Notes: a model not told the origin generated them from the letters alone. A stretch of DNA of 64,000 nt from an uncultured Selenomonadales bacterium (GCA_937877655.1 CALFJC010000063.1:1-64000), one strand, 5' to 3'. Numbered from the stretch's first letter, positions 26,533 to 36,528 are shown. Numbers and translations are program-made.

Positions 26533-27453
26533 TCACTCCTCGCCGATAATGCGGACTTCGGGCGCAAGTTCAATGCCGTAAGTTTCATTGACGCGCCGCT
26601 TGACTTCCTCAATAAGATTCAAAACGTCCTGCGCCGTCGCGTCGCCCGCATTAACGACAAAGCCCGCGTGTTTTTCCGAAACCATCGCGCCGCCGATTTT
26701 CAAACCTTTCAAGCCCGCCTTGTCAATCAGCGTGCCCGCAAAATTTCCTTCGGGACGTTTGAAAGTCGAGCCCGCACTCGGTAAATTCAGCGGCTGTTTG
26801 CTCTCGCGTTGAGCAGTGAACTCCGCAATTTTATTTTTTATCTCGCCGACGTTGCCGCGCCGTAAAAGCAATTCCACTTCGCAAATCGCACAATTATTTT
26901 CCTGAAAAATGCTGTGGCGATAACTCAAATCTAAATCTCTTCTTCCAAACTCGACAAGTTCTCCGTCGCGTGTAACCGCCTTGACGCTCGAAATAATATC
27001 TTTCATCTCGCTGCCGTATGCTCCGGCGTTCATGAAAATCGCGCCGCCGATACTGCCGGGAATTCCGCAAGCAAACTCCAAGCCCGTTAAAGAATTCTCC
27101 GCCGCAAAATCAGCAACCGATTTCAATTCCGCTCCCGCGCAGGCGATAATTTTTTCTCCTTCGCAACGCATGTCGCCGAAAAATTTTTCCGTGAACTTTA
27201 CAACAACGCCGCGAATTCCTTTGTCACGAATCAAAACATTGGAGCCGTTGCCGAGAACCGTACATGTTAAGCTGAACATCTCAATCAGTTTGAAAATTTT
27301 TGATACCTCTTCCGCGCTCGACGGGAAAATTAAAACGTCAGCCGTACCGCCGATTTTAAATGTCGTGTACTCGCTCATCGGCGCATCAAAAATAAATTGA
27401 TCCGCCCGCAAAAATTTCTCCAGTTGCATTCCAAAAGATTCTTCCCAAAACAT
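26533..27453 (-). CDS. murB: UDP-N-acetylenolpyruvoylglucosamine reductase
   Basis: 306 aa, within the usual size. This FAD enzyme makes UDP-MurNAc in peptidoglycan synthesis. The FAD-binding part has TTFKIGGTADVLIFPSS, LGNGSNVLIRDKGIRG and GLEFACGIPGSIGGAIFMNAGAYG. The proton-donor Ser lies in PSAGSTFKRPEG, and the final Glu in PEVRIIGEE is present. AAAGGGG precedes the ATG. It leads into the glycosyltransferase row, linking wall and surface polysaccharide genes. Confidence 0.95.
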   Translation of the reverse strand: MFWEESFGMQLEKFLRADQFIFDAPMSEYTTFKIGGTADVLIFPSSAEEVSKIFKLIEMFSLTCTVLGNGSNVLIRDKGIRGVVVKFTEKFFGDMRCEGEKIIACAGAELKSVADFAAENSLTGLEFACGIPGSIGGAIFMNAGAYGSEMKDIISSVKAVTRDGELVEFGRRDLDLSYRHSIFQENNCAICEVELLLRRGNVGEIKNKIAEFTAQRESKQPLNLPSAGSTFKRPEGNFAGTLIDKAGLKGLKIGGAMVSEKHAGFVVNAGDATAQDVLNLIEEVKRRVNETYGIELAPEVRIIGEE

Positions 27454-27471
27454 TAAACCGACCCCTTTGAT

Positions 27472-27548
27472 AATTAGGAATTAGGAATTAGTAATGAGTA
27501 ATTAAAAAGCAAAATCATTACTCATTACTAATTGCACATTCCTAATTG
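27472..27548. repeat. Heptamer arrays forming a 17-bp inverted repeat
   Basis: Units AATTAGG, AATTAGG, AATTAGT, AATGAGT, AATTAAA are followed by inverted units CTCATTA, CTAATTG, CACATTC, CTAATTG. Bases 27486-27502 pair perfectly with 27516-27532. The stop codon of ilvD lies in the last unit. Confidence 0.85.
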
Positions 27549-29200
27549 CTTTTCAAAACTGCGCCTGTTGAGGCGGAAGTTGTAAGTTTGGCGTAGCGGG
27601 CAAGATAACCCGTCTTGATTTTCGGTTCGGGCTTAACCCACTCTGCGCGGCGTTTGGCAAGTTCTTCTTCGCTGACTTCAAGTTCCAATTTGCGGTTGGG
27701 AATATCGATAAAAATTTTGTCGCCGTCTTTAATCAGCGCGATTGTGCCGCCTTCCATTGCTTCGGGCGAAATGTGACCGATACACGCGCCTTGACTTGCG
27801 CCGCTGAATCTGCCGTCCGTTATCAAACCGACTTTCAAACCCGCGCCCGTAATTGCCGCCGTCGGATTCAACATTTCCTGCATACCGGGACCGCCTTTGG
27901 GTCCTTCGTAGCGAATAACTACAACGTCGCCGTTATGAATTTCGCCCGCCATTATCGCGTTAATCGCCGTCTCTTCCGAGTCAAAACATTTCGCCGAGCC
28001 TCTGTAAACAAGCATGTCCTCGCTGACGGCGGACGCTTTGACAACCGCATAATCGGGACAAAGATTTCCTTGCAAAATCGCAATGCCGCCCGTCGCCCGA
28101 TAAGGATTTTCGACGGTGTGAATCACATCGGGGCGTTCAATTTGCGCGTCTTTGATTCTTTCGCCCAAAGTTCCCGTAACTGTCAAGGCGTCAAGGTTGA
28201 GAAGATTTTTCTTGGAAAGTTCATGCATGACGGCATTTATTCCGCCCGCTTCGTCCAAATCTTGCATGTGATGAGTTCCCGCAGGACTTAACTTTGTAAT
28301 GTAAGGTGTCCGCGCAGAAATTTCATCAAAAAGCGTCGCGGGAATGTTTATTCCGCACTCGTTGGCAATTGCGGTTAAATGCAAAACCGTATTCGACGAG
28401 CCGCCGATTCCCATATCAACCGTTATCGCATTTTCAAAAGCTTTCCTCGTCAAAATATCTCGCGGGCAAATATTTTTTTCCAAAAGTTCCATAATGACTG
28501 CGCCGGCGCGTTTTGCCAAAATAAATCTGTCGCCCGTGTAAGCGGCGGGAATTGTGCCGTTGCCGGGCAAAGCCATTCCTAGTGCCTCGCTTAAACAGTT
28601 CATCGTGTTCGCCGTGAAAAGTCCCGCGCAGGAACCACAACTCGGACAGGCGTGCGCCTCAAGGTCTGTCATTTCCTCTTGAGTCATTTTGCCCGCCGCA
28701 AATTTTCCTGCCGCCTCAAATGCTTGACTGACACTTATATTTTTTCCATGAAGACGCCCCGCCAACATCGGACCGCCGCTGACGATTATCGACGGGATAT
28801 TTAATCTCGCCGCCGCCATCAACATACCGGGAACAACTTTATCACAATTCGGAATTAAAATCAGCGCGTCGAAACCGCTCGCCATTGCAACCGCCTCGAT
28901 TGAATCGGCGATAAGTTCGCGGCTCGCCAAAGAATATTTCATGCCCGTATGCCCCATTGCAATTCCGTCGCAAACGCCGATAGCGGGAAATTCAATCGGA
29001 GTGCCGCCCGCCGCCGCAACGCCCAATTTCGCCGCTTCGGTTATCGATTTCAAATGCATATGCCCGGGAATAATTTCGTTAAAAGAATTGCAAACGCCAA
29101 TCAGCGGACGGCTCAATTCCTCGACGCCGAAGCCGTTCGCGTGAAATAAACTTCTGTGTGCGCAACGAGTCGCGCCCTTCTTAACAATGTCACTTCTCAT
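27542..29200 (-). CDS. ilvD: Dihydroxy-acid dehydratase
   Basis: 552 aa, standard length. It dehydrates dihydroxy acids in branched-chain amino acid synthesis using an Fe-S cluster. The cluster ligands show in [22 protein letters not shown] and [41 protein letters not shown] near the C-terminus is a family signature. It has its own promoter and AAGGAGAG ribosome site. No other ilv gene is in the window. Confidence 0.97.
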   Translation of the reverse strand: MRSDIVKKGATRCAHRSLFHANGFGVEELSRPLIGVCNSFNEIIPGHMHLKSITEAAKLGVAAAGGTPIEFPAIGVCDGIAMGHTGMKYSLASRELIADSIEAVAMASGFDALILIPNCDKVVPGMLMAAARLNIPSIIVSGGPMLAGRLHGKNISVSQAFEAAGKFAAGKMTQEEMTDLEAHACPSCGSCAGLFTANTMNCLSEALGMALPGNGTIPAAYTGDRFILAKRAGAVIMELLEKNICPRDILTRKAFENAITVDMGIGGSSNTVLHLTAIANECGINIPATLFDEISARTPYITKLSPAGTHHMQDLDEAGGINAVMHELSKKNLLNLDALTVTGTLGERIKDAQIERPDVIHTVENPYRATGGIAILQGNLCPDYAVVKASAVSEDMLVYRGSAKCFDSEETAINAIMAGEIHNGDVVVIRYEGPKGGPGMQEMLNPTAAITGAGLKVGLITDGRFSGASQGACIGHISPEAMEGGTIALIKDGDKIFIDIPNRKLELEVSEEELAKRRAEWVKPEPKIKTGYLARYAKLTTSASTGAVLKSN

Positions 29201-29246
29201 TTTTAAAAACTCTCCTTAAATTTTTGATTGAAAATTTTTTGAAAGG

Positions 29247-29275
29247 ATTTTACAGCATTTATCAAACCCTTGCAA
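29247..29275 (-). promoter_or_regulatory. Promoter of ilvD
   Basis: On the minus strand TTGCAA (29270-29275), 17 bp, TAAAAT (29247-29252), about 45 bp before the ATG. Confidence 0.65.
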
Positions 29276-29285
29276 TAAAAAAAAT

Positions 29286-29305
29286 CGGGAGCCCGAAGAC
29301 TCCCG
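29286..29305 (-). terminator. Terminator of the TPR gene
   Basis: CGGGAG-TCTTCGGG-CTCCCG on the minus strand followed by a T run, just after the stop at 29320. Confidence 0.8.
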
Positions 29306-29319
29306 CCAATAATTTTTAT

Positions 29320-31806
29320 TCATTGCCGCCCGGAAAGTTCCGCCGCTTTATCAAAATTGAATTGCGCCTTCTTCGACTCGCCAAGATCGTCATAGACAAT
29401 GGCAAGATTTTCATATGCCGCAACGCAATTCGGATCATAATCAACGGCTTTGTCGAATTCAGTAACCGCCGCCGCATATCGTCCGCCGTTGTAATGAGCA
29501 ATTCCCGCTTTGCAATGCGCCTCCGACAAATCTTTTCTGCCTTTGATAATTTCGGACGTAAATTCGGGTTCGCTCAAGATATTCAAAATGTCCTCGTCAA
29601 TAGTCGGGATGAGATTTTCTTCGAGAGCAGAAATTTTTTCGCCAACAATATTTGCAAGAGAATGACGGCACCAACCAATAGCTCTGCGAAAATCGGAAAG
29701 GGCTTGCTCATAATTTCCGACGGCAAGATAAGCTTCCGCCCGCAAGATACAAACATCCATAAAATCACTAATTTTTATGGCGCATGTGCAATCCGAAATG
29801 CATTGTTCAAAATTTTTGACGGTGAAATAACTTTTGGCACGCAAAAAATAAGCCGCAATGAAATAGGGAGAAATTTTCACGGCTTGAGTACAATCGGCAA
29901 TCGCTCGTTCATAATCGCCCGCCGCAAAATAAACTTCGCCGCGCATTTCGTAAGCCTCGGCGTCGTCAGGATCAAGCGCAATAATTTTATCGAAGTCATG
30001 AATTGCCTTATCGTAATATCTCAGCTTAAAATAAAATTCGCCGCGCTCGAAATAAGCTCGCGCATTGGTCGCGTCAAGTTCAATCGCCCTGTCGAAGTCT
30101 TCAAGAGCCGCAACGTAATTTTTCAAAGTGTGATGAACTTTGCCGCGCAGGATATAAGCCTCAACACGAGTCGGAGAAATTTTTATCGCCGCCGTGAAAC
30201 AATTAATCGCCGCGTCGTATTTTTCAATTTCAATGCAGGCAAGCCCGCGACTGTTCAAAGCGTCGGCGTCATTGGCAAGCGGAGTAATTACGTCGAGGTA
30301 TCTGTCAATCAAATATTCGGGATCCGGTGTGTCTACTTGAAATTTTCCGTTCGCATCAAAACCGCCGAAAGTTCCCCACCAATCAAGACAGCCGGTTTCA
30401 CTAAAATTTCCGTCCAAGTCATCGCAATAAAAACTGCGCTTGAACCATCTTCCTGTATTCTTGCTTATTGAAAATTCATAATCAACAGCTTCGTTTATGT
30501 CTTCGAGTGCTTGAAGTTCATTGCCCATTTTGTAATAGACTTCGCAACGCTCAATGTACGCTTTATCCTCTAAATCAAAATTGGAATTTTCAAGTGCATT
30601 CGTGTAATATTCGACAGCCGCCGCGTAGTCTTGATTCTTATCGGCGTCGCGGGCAAGCTTGAGATATTCCGAGTAAAGTTTATCCCTTTTTTCCCGTCTT
30701 AGTTCCCAATCAGTTTTTTTTCTTGGCGCAGTGCGTATCTTTTCGGCTTGAGAAAAATCTTCCCGCGCCCGTTTCATGTTGCCCAGAGCATCAAAACATT
30801 GCCCGCGCTTTTTGTAAGTTTGTGGCATCTCCGGTTTAAGAGTTATCGCCGCAGAAAATTTTTCAATCGCCTGCTCATAATCTCCACGTTCTTGATAAAG
30901 TTCGCCATATCTTACGAGTTTGTAGTAAGGGTCTGTCTCGCGTTCGCAATGCAATTCTTTGTACTTGAAAAAATCTTCCCGCGCCCGTTTCGTGTCGCCC
31001 AGAGCCTTAAAACATTTCTCGCGCAGTTCATAGGCATCGGCATTAGACGGATTAAGTTCAATAAGCTTAGTACAATCCTCAATCGCCCGCTCATATTGTT
31101 CCAAACGGTAATAAGCTTCTCCGCGTGCATAAGAAGTTTCAAAATCGCTCGTCTCAATAATTTTTTTATAGTCGTCGAAAATTTTTTGGAACGCGGGATC
31201 CGTGACGCTTCCGTTGGAAAGAAAATATTCATAAAGTTTCGTTCGCGCATCATAAGCCGCAATATTTTTCGGGTCACGCTCAATCAGCTTGTTGAAAAAC
31301 TCAATTCCTTTTTTATATTTACCGCTATCGTAGCACAGACCGACATAGGTATCGTAGAATTCGGAACAATCCGGCTTGAGTTCCAACGCTTGCTCAACAT
31401 CGCTGTAAGCCGAATCGATAACATCATACTCCGAATAATGAAGTCTCCAAAAAGTTTTCCCGCGCTGAAAATACGCTTCGGCAAAATTAGGCTCGTAAGC
31501 AATGGCTCGGCTGAAAGAAATTAAACGCTGAATTCCATTGCCTTGATAATTTTCAAGACTCATGCCGCGCTTGAAATAAAAATCTGCGTCGTTCGGGTCA
31601 AGGGCTTTGGCTTTTATTAAATCAGCGTGTGCCTGCCTGTCGTTGCAAAGATTTCCATAACATCTACTGCGAAAATACAGCGCGTCATAATTTTTCGGGT
31701 CGAGCTGAAGGACGGCATTAAAAATTCGCAATGCCTCTCGACAATATCTTTCCTCTTTGTAAAAAATCAAACCTTTGGCGAACAAATTTTCCGCATTGAG
31801 TTTCAT
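29320..31806 (-). CDS. Large tetratricopeptide-repeat protein
   Basis: 828 aa, almost entirely TPR units of 34 residues (for example AYFLRAKSYFTVKNFEQCIS, AYEMRGEVYFAAGDYERAI, AYENLAIVYDDLGESKKAQ). A non-TPR insert with WWGTFGGFDANGKF is near residue 480. There is no signal peptide, so it is probably a cytoplasmic scaffold for protein complexes. The start MKLNAENLF at 31806 is preferred to an in-frame codon 15 bp upstream. It is followed by a second TPR gene upstream on the same strand. Confidence 0.85.
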   Translation of the reverse strand: MKLNAENLFAKGLIFYKEERYCREALRIFNAVLQLDPKNYDALYFRSRCYGNLCNDRQAHADLIKAKALDPNDADFYFKRGMSLENYQGNGIQRLISFSRAIAYEPNFAEAYFQRGKTFWRLHYSEYDVIDSAYSDVEQALELKPDCSEFYDTYVGLCYDSGKYKKGIEFFNKLIERDPKNIAAYDARTKLYEYFLSNGSVTDPAFQKIFDDYKKIIETSDFETSYARGEAYYRLEQYERAIEDCTKLIELNPSNADAYELREKCFKALGDTKRAREDFFKYKELHCERETDPYYKLVRYGELYQERGDYEQAIEKFSAAITLKPEMPQTYKKRGQCFDALGNMKRAREDFSQAEKIRTAPRKKTDWELRREKRDKLYSEYLKLARDADKNQDYAAAVEYYTNALENSNFDLEDKAYIERCEVYYKMGNELQALEDINEAVDYEFSISKNTGRWFKRSFYCDDLDGNFSETGCLDWWGTFGGFDANGKFQVDTPDPEYLIDRYLDVITPLANDADALNSRGLACIEIEKYDAAINCFTAAIKISPTRVEAYILRGKVHHTLKNYVAALEDFDRAIELDATNARAYFERGEFYFKLRYYDKAIHDFDKIIALDPDDAEAYEMRGEVYFAAGDYERAIADCTQAVKISPYFIAAYFLRAKSYFTVKNFEQCISDCTCAIKISDFMDVCILRAEAYLAVGNYEQALSDFRRAIGWCRHSLANIVGEKISALEENLIPTIDEDILNILSEPEFTSEIIKGRKDLSEAHCKAGIAHYNGGRYAAAVTEFDKAVDYDPNCVAAYENLAIVYDDLGESKKAQFNFDKAAELSGRQ

Positions 31807-31844
31807 GTTATCACCTGCCAAAAAAATTTTAATCTTTCAACCTG

Positions 31845-33143
31845 TTACTTGAAAAATTTTTTTGCAAAACGACATCTCTGCGCTTCATAACGGTCGGCAA
31901 GTGCCGCCTCATAATTTTTCAGTTGGAAATGAATTTCTCCGCGCAGGAAGTAAAGCTCATAATCGCTCGGATTAAGTTCAAGGCATTTGCAACAAATTTT
32001 AATCGCAACTTCGGGCGGCAATTTTTTTAAACAAATTTCGCGATTTTTTCGCGCCGGCTGAGAATCGGGCTTAAGTTCAATCACTTGATTAAAATCCTCA
32101 ATCGCCCGTTCGTAATTCCCTGTATTTTTATAAGCCAGCCCGCGATTGTACCACGTCAAAAAATCTTCGGGCGCAAGTTCAATCGCTTTATCGAAGTCGG
32201 CAAGTGCCGCGTCCGAAATTTTCAGTTCGTCATAAGCACAGCCGCGCCCGACGTAAGCGGTTGCATCCTTCGGGGCAATCTCAATCGCTATCGAAAATAA
32301 TTCTGTCGCCTCCGCAAAATTTTTTTTGTCGAAAAGACGATAGCCCTCCGAGTTCAAAATTGAAATAAGATTAGGATTAAGTTCAACGGCTTTTGCAAAG
32401 TCTTTTGTCGCCCGCTCCTTGTAACCGAGAGTCCGATAAAGTTTTCCGCGATTGAAATACGGCTTAAAATCTTCGGGCGCAAGTTCAATCGCTTTGGCGA
32501 AGTCGGCGAAGGCATCAAGTGCGGCGTCGTTATTTTCCAACTTCCCGCGTGCCACGCCGCGATTGAGATAAGCAAGTTCGTAATTCGGATTAAGTTCAAT
32601 CGCTTTGGAGTAGTCGGCAACGGCGGCTTCGGGCATTTTCAATTTGTCCAAAACAATTCCGCGATCGTAATAACTTGCGGCGCGAGTCGGATTGAGTTCA
32701 ATGATCGTCGAATAATCGGCAAATGCCAATTCCGGCAAATCCATTTTGTCATCGTAAATTGCGGCGCGGGCACTGTACGCGCTGATATAACCGGGCTCAA
32801 GATTTATGGCGGCGGTAAAATCGTCAACCGCCTTTGCATGTTCGCCCGTTTCCCGAAAAATAATTCCGCGATTGTAACGGAGCGTGGCATTGTTCGGACA
32901 CAAATTTATTGCCGCATCATATTTTTTTATCGCGTCGCCAAACTCTCCCGCATAAACCAAAGCGTTTGCTTCGTGAAAAAGTTTTTCTGCCGTGACTTCG
33001 TTTTCGGGCTCGGAAATTTTTTCAAAATCGCCGCGTCTGTTTTTGAAGTCCTCTTCCTTTAGAAAATTTTTTGCGGCGTCGCCGCGCTTATAAAATCCTC
33101 TTGAGTTATCCACAATCTCGCCTCCAAAAAAATCTTTTATCAT
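31845..33143 (-). CDS. Tetratricopeptide-repeat protein
   Basis: About 432 aa. A non-repeat head (residues 1-50) is followed by about ten TPR units (ALVYAGEFGDAIKKYDAAI, AYLNRGVARGKLENNDAAL, TWYNRGLAYKNTGNYERAIE). No signal peptide or enzyme domain is seen. It lies 38 bp before the larger TPR gene, presumably in one operon, and both look like products of repeat expansion. The start (33143 or 33158) is uncertain because no strong ribosome site is seen. Confidence 0.82.
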   Translation of the reverse strand: MIKDFFGGEIVDNSRGFYKRGDAAKNFLKEEDFKNRRGDFEKISEPENEVTAEKLFHEANALVYAGEFGDAIKKYDAAINLCPNNATLRYNRGIIFRETGEHAKAVDDFTAAINLEPGYISAYSARAAIYDDKMDLPELAFADYSTIIELNPTRAASYYDRGIVLDKLKMPEAAVADYSKAIELNPNYELAYLNRGVARGKLENNDAALDAFADFAKAIELAPEDFKPYFNRGKLYRTLGYKERATKDFAKAVELNPNLISILNSEGYRLFDKKNFAEATELFSIAIEIAPKDATAYVGRGCAYDELKISDAALADFDKAIELAPEDFLTWYNRGLAYKNTGNYERAIEDFNQVIELKPDSQPARKNREICLKKLPPEVAIKICCKCLELNPSDYELYFLRGEIHFQLKNYEAALADRYEAQRCRFAKKFFK

Positions 33144-33229
33144 ATTTCCCGAAAACAATCAATCCTTTTTGACAATCGACGCCGCACTGTTTAAAATCAC
33201 AGCGAAAAATTTTTGGGAGATGTTGACGA

Positions 33230-35302
33230 TTGGACGCAAAAAAATTTTGGTTACACGATTTTATTTCGGAGAAAAGGACGTTCGTCATTCCCGTTTATCA
33301 AAGAAATTATGATTGGAAGGCGTCAAATTGCGAACGACTTTTTAACGATCTTGAAAACATAATCCGAAACAAAAAGCCGCACTTTATCGGAACATTTGTC
33401 TATCAGGAAAATTCCGGCGCGGACATATTCCGAGAACTTATAATCATTGACGGGCAACAAAGAATCACAAGCCTTATTTTATTTGCCAAAGCACTTTTCG
33501 ATTTGACTGACGACGCGGAGTTGAAAGATGACATTCGCTCAACTTTTATCAGGCACTCAAGGGGCGAATTAAAAAGTAAATGCAAATTGCGCCCGAACGA
33601 ATATGACCATGCGCTTTTTGAAAAGCTAATGGCGGACGACTTCGACGAAAATAATTTTGATCTCAATGAAAAATCTTCCGCCCTGTACAGAAATTATTCT
33701 CTCTTTCGTGAAAAAATTTCTGCCTCCGAGTACACGCCGAAAAACTTTTTCAACGCGACGGGAAAAATAACAGTTGTCAGCATTCTTCTCGAAGAAGAAA
33801 ATCCGCAGGAAATTTTTGAGTCGCTTAACTCAACGGGGCTTGATCTCTCGCAAGCAGATTTAATCCGAAATTTTTTGCTCATGCCGCTCGATTACAAAGA
33901 GCAGGAAGAACTTTACAAAAAATATTGGCTGGAGATTGAAAATCTTTTGCGCCCGTCGGACAATGTGGAAAATTTTTTGGTGCAATATTTAATCACGAAA
34001 AGAAAATCGGATTCGGTACAGGAAACGAAAAAACAACGGCTTAACTCGAAAAATCTTTACGACACTTTTAAAAAATTTTTCGATAAAAATTTCTCCGAAG
34101 CCGAAATTTGTTTGAAAGATATTTTGCGTTACGCGAAATTTTTCCGACGCGCCATCTTCAATGTCGATACAAAGTTTGAAAATCTTTCGCCGCTCGATAA
34201 AAAATTTTATGAGCTGATTTATCTGCTTGAAGCCGGCAACGCGCCGATTATTTTAATGTATCTGCTCGACCGTTACGAGAAAAAAGATTTTGACGAAGCG
34301 ACTTTTATAAATTTTGTCGACGCGCTTATTTCTTTAACATTTCGCGCCAAAATTTGCGGGAACAACGGAATAAATTCGCAATTCGCGGGTAATGTGCTTG
34401 CTCGCCTTGATAAAAAAAATCCTTTGGACGAAAAAATTTTTTGGCGCGCCCTCACTTTCGGCAAGGGCAAATATTCTTTTCCGAACGACAAAGATTTTAA
34501 AACGGCTTTGGCAAACATTAATCTTTACGATCCGTCCAAAAGAAGTCTCTGCAGATATTTGTTGTATTCGTTGGAGCGCAAAATTCGCCCGCAAGAATTG
34601 CCGTCTTACGACAAAGCCACGATTGAACATATCATGCCGCAAAAATTGAATGACGCTTGGAAAAAATATTTGGCGGCTCGCGAAGATTCTTCGGCGCATG
34701 AAATTTTGCTCCACACATTGGGAAATTTGACGCTCACGGGCGAGAATGAAAAACTCGGCAATGACGATTTCGATACCAAGAAAAAAATTTATCAACGCTC
34801 GAATTTTTTCTACACGCGAGCTCTGAAAGATTATTCCGATTGGACTTCAAATCAAATTCAGTTGCGGGCAAAAAAATTATCGGCGGAAGCAATTAAGATT
34901 TGGATTCTGCCCGAAGAATTCAATTCCGTTTTGCCGAGCGCGGGAGAAATTTTCGACTTGGATTCTGACTTTGCCGATTTGAAAGGCAGGAAGCCCGCAA
35001 CTCTCTCCGTTTCCGGCACGGAAATAAAAATGCCGCATTGGAATCCTTTGTTGCGTGAAATTGTTCGCCAACTCTACGCCCTTGATAAAGATATTTTTCG
35101 CAGAGCAACGCAAATGCAAAATGTCCGCCAAAATTTATTCACGACAGAGCCGACTGATTTTAAAATTGACGACGATTTTTACATGAAAACGGGTTTTGAT
35201 ACGGAAAATTGCTTGCGGACAGCCAAAATCCTTGTGGAAAATTTCGACAGGCTGGGCGGCACGAATTTTAAGGAAGATATTTATTTCACTCTTCGGAGAT
35301 AA
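33230..35302 (+). CDS. DUF262/DUF1524 protein (GmrSD-like nuclease, probable phage defence)
   Basis: 690 aa. Residues 1-230 carry DUF262 (FVIPVYQRNYDWKASNCERL, the IIDGQQRITSLIL motif), a ParB-like NTP-binding fold. Residues 460-520 carry DUF1524 with an HNH-like nuclease pattern (IEHIMPQKL, LHTLGNLTLTGEN). GmrSD-type enzymes of this fusion cut modified phage DNA. A C-terminal region (about 570-690) is an extra domain I do not name. The start is a TTG with GGGAG upstream. It stands alone, convergent with a toxin-antitoxin pair, so it is a small defence island. Confidence 0.85.
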   Translation: MDAKKFWLHDFISEKRTFVIPVYQRNYDWKASNCERLFNDLENIIRNKKPHFIGTFVYQENSGADIFRELIIIDGQQRITSLILFAKALFDLTDDAELKDDIRSTFIRHSRGELKSKCKLRPNEYDHALFEKLMADDFDENNFDLNEKSSALYRNYSLFREKISASEYTPKNFFNATGKITVVSILLEEENPQEIFESLNSTGLDLSQADLIRNFLLMPLDYKEQEELYKKYWLEIENLLRPSDNVENFLVQYLITKRKSDSVQETKKQRLNSKNLYDTFKKFFDKNFSEAEICLKDILRYAKFFRRAIFNVDTKFENLSPLDKKFYELIYLLEAGNAPIILMYLLDRYEKKDFDEATFINFVDALISLTFRAKICGNNGINSQFAGNVLARLDKKNPLDEKIFWRALTFGKGKYSFPNDKDFKTALANINLYDPSKRSLCRYLLYSLERKIRPQELPSYDKATIEHIMPQKLNDAWKKYLAAREDSSAHEILLHTLGNLTLTGENEKLGNDDFDTKKKIYQRSNFFYTRALKDYSDWTSNQIQLRAKKLSAEAIKIWILPEEFNSVLPSAGEIFDLDSDFADLKGRKPATLSVSGTEIKMPHWNPLLREIVRQLYALDKDIFRRATQMQNVRQNLFTTEPTDFKIDDDFYMKTGFDTENCLRTAKILVENFDRLGGTNFKEDIYFTLRR

Positions 35303-35307
35303 AAAAT

Positions 35308-35330
35308 AGCCCCGACGCTTTGTCAGGGCT
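35308..35330. terminator. Bidirectional terminator
   Basis: AGCCCCGAC pairs with GTCAGGGCT (one mismatch), with seven T to the right and an A run to the left. It is shared by the convergent DUF262 and brnA-like genes. Confidence 0.75.
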
Positions 35331-35337
35331 TTTTTTA

Positions 35338-35547
35338 TCAGTTGTCAATAGTTCTAACTCTGATTTTCTTCCAAACAACGTCATTTTCATACAGACGCTT
35401 AAATTTTCCGCGCTCATCGTCCCTAAGGTCAGGAATATCGCTTAAATCAATCTTCCTGTCTTTCAATGCCGCTAGTTCTGCCTTTTGTTCGTCCGTCAAT
35501 GGTGGAACTTGTCCCTTAACGAACAGCAAACTGCCCATAATAGTCAT
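35338..35547 (-). CDS. brnA: BrnA-like antitoxin (second pair)
   Basis: About 69 aa (MTIMGSLLFVKGQVPPL then TDEQKAELAALKDRKIDLSD). It shares the PLTxEQxAxLxAL pattern with the antitoxin-like protein at 5015. The start overlaps the 3' end of brnT. The exact ATG (35547 or 35538) is open. Confidence 0.6.
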   Translation of the reverse strand: MTIMGSLLFVKGQVPPLTDEQKAELAALKDRKIDLSDIPDLRDDERGKFKRLYENDVVWKKIRVRTIDN

Positions 35548-35818
35548 TCCTTTCATTTTTAGTCGCATGTCGAGCCGAAATTATACGATTTACTTCGCCG
35601 CGCTCAGTATAAATCACAGACAGAACATTTTCAACCATTCCGACAATTTTAATCCTGTCTTCTTCGTTGCTGTGAAGTTCATCGTAGTAAATTACCGCAT
35701 TTTTGTCCAAGAATACATGAGCCGCCGTTTCAAACCTTATGCCGTGCTTTTTAATGTTGATTTGATACTTTTCATCATCCCATTCAAACTCAAAACCTTC
35801 AAAACTGTATTCTCCCAT
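35516..35818 (-). CDS. brnT: BrnT-type ribonuclease toxin (intact)
   Basis: 100 aa, full family length. FEFEWDDEKYQINIKKHGI begins the fold; the catalytic C-terminal part IYTERGEVNRIISARHATKNER is in frame. BrnT cleaves mRNA and is neutralised by BrnA. This copy shows what the frameshifted copy at 5181-5479 lacks. The gene order toxin then antitoxin, with overlap, is typical of brnTA. Confidence 0.88.
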   Translation of the reverse strand: MGEYSFEGFEFEWDDEKYQINIKKHGIRFETAAHVFLDKNAVIYYDELHSNEEDRIKIVGMVENVLSVIYTERGEVNRIISARHATKNERNDYYGQFAVR

Positions 35819-35856
35819 GAAAAATCACCTCGCGATTGATTATATCAAAAAAATTG

Positions 35857-35877
35857 CCCCGAATCAATTTCGAGGCG
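35857..35877 (-). terminator. Terminator of the kor operon
   Basis: GCCTCGAA-ATTGA-TTCGGGGC on the minus strand (one G-U pair) followed by a T run. Confidence 0.75.
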
Positions 35878-35901
35878 TTATTTTTTATTTGGAACGCTGA
35901 T

Positions 35902-36426
35902 TTATTGCACGGAATCATAACCGAGTTGCAGTGCAGTCATATTTTGTTCGACTGTGTGCGGCGGGACACGATTCGCCACGGATTTTTTTATCGTTTCAAA
36001 GTCAACGAGCCTTGTAACCTTAACAATCACGCCGAGAGCCACGATATTTGCGAATAAAGCTTTGCCGAGCCGCTCAACTGCCAATTTTGTTATCGGAACG
36101 CGGATTATATTCTTAAAATCGGGCGAAGTCGGGACTAAATCGTCGTCGAGAATCAAAGTTCCGTTCGGATTGAGGTCGTGGAAGTATTTATCGGCGGCTT
36201 TTTGAGTCATTGCGAGGACAAAATCTGGAGTTTTAACGTGCGGATGGTAAATTTTATCGTCGTCGATGATGACTTCGGACTTTGACGCGCCTCCGCGAGC
36301 TTCGGGACCGTAACTTTGCGATTGAACGGCGTTTTTACCTTCGGAAACAGCCGCTTCAGCCAAAATAATCGCCGCAGTAATAACACCCTGCCCTCCTGAA
36401 CCGGAAAGTCGGAGTTGTTTTCTCAT
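35902..36426 (-). CDS. korC: 2-oxoacid:ferredoxin oxidoreductase, gamma subunit
   Basis: 174 aa. It has the gamma-domain start MRKQLRLSGSGGQGVITAA, then SYGPEARGGASKSEVIIDD and PDFVLAMTQKAADKY. It joins KorA, KorB and KorD in oxidative decarboxylation of a 2-oxoacid (probably 2-oxoglutarate) to acyl-CoA with reduction of ferredoxin. It is last in the operon, separated from korB by deoC and a 30-codon decoy copy of its own start. AGGAGGTG precedes the ATG. Confidence 0.93.
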   Translation of the reverse strand: MRKQLRLSGSGGQGVITAAIILAEAAVSEGKNAVQSQSYGPEARGGASKSEVIIDDDKIYHPHVKTPDFVLAMTQKAADKYFHDLNPNGTLILDDDLVPTSPDFKNIIRVPITKLAVERLGKALFANIVALGVIVKVTRLVDFETIKKSVANRVPPHTVEQNMTALQLGYDSVQ

Positions 36427-36515
36427 TTAATTGCACCTCCTGCCAATCTTACTGGATGCAACGTCACGTTGCCGCCTTGTCCGCCGCTACCAGATAATCT
36501 GAGTTGTTTACGCAT
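36423..36515 (-). CDS. 30-codon decoy copy of the korC start
   Basis: The first 14 codons repeat korC (MRKQLRLSGSGGQG), then diverge (GNVTLHPVRLAGGAIK) to a stop that overlaps the korC ATG (ATGA). It has its own ribosome site AGAGAGG. It looks like a degraded tandem duplication of the gene's 5' end that could couple korC translation to that of a short peptide. Confidence 0.7.
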   Translation of the reverse strand: MRKQLRLSGSGGQGGNVTLHPVRLAGGAIK

Positions 36516-36528
36516 ATTAAATACCTCT

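Noticed and set aside
27486..27532. Terminator for murB/ilvD from the 17-bp inverted repeat
   Set aside because: The stem is A/T-only and arises from inverted heptamers; no T run follows in the right place.
33230..35818. Prophage or larger defence island
   Set aside because: Only a DUF262/DUF1524 gene and one toxin-antitoxin pair are present; no integrase, attachment site or phage structural gene is seen.
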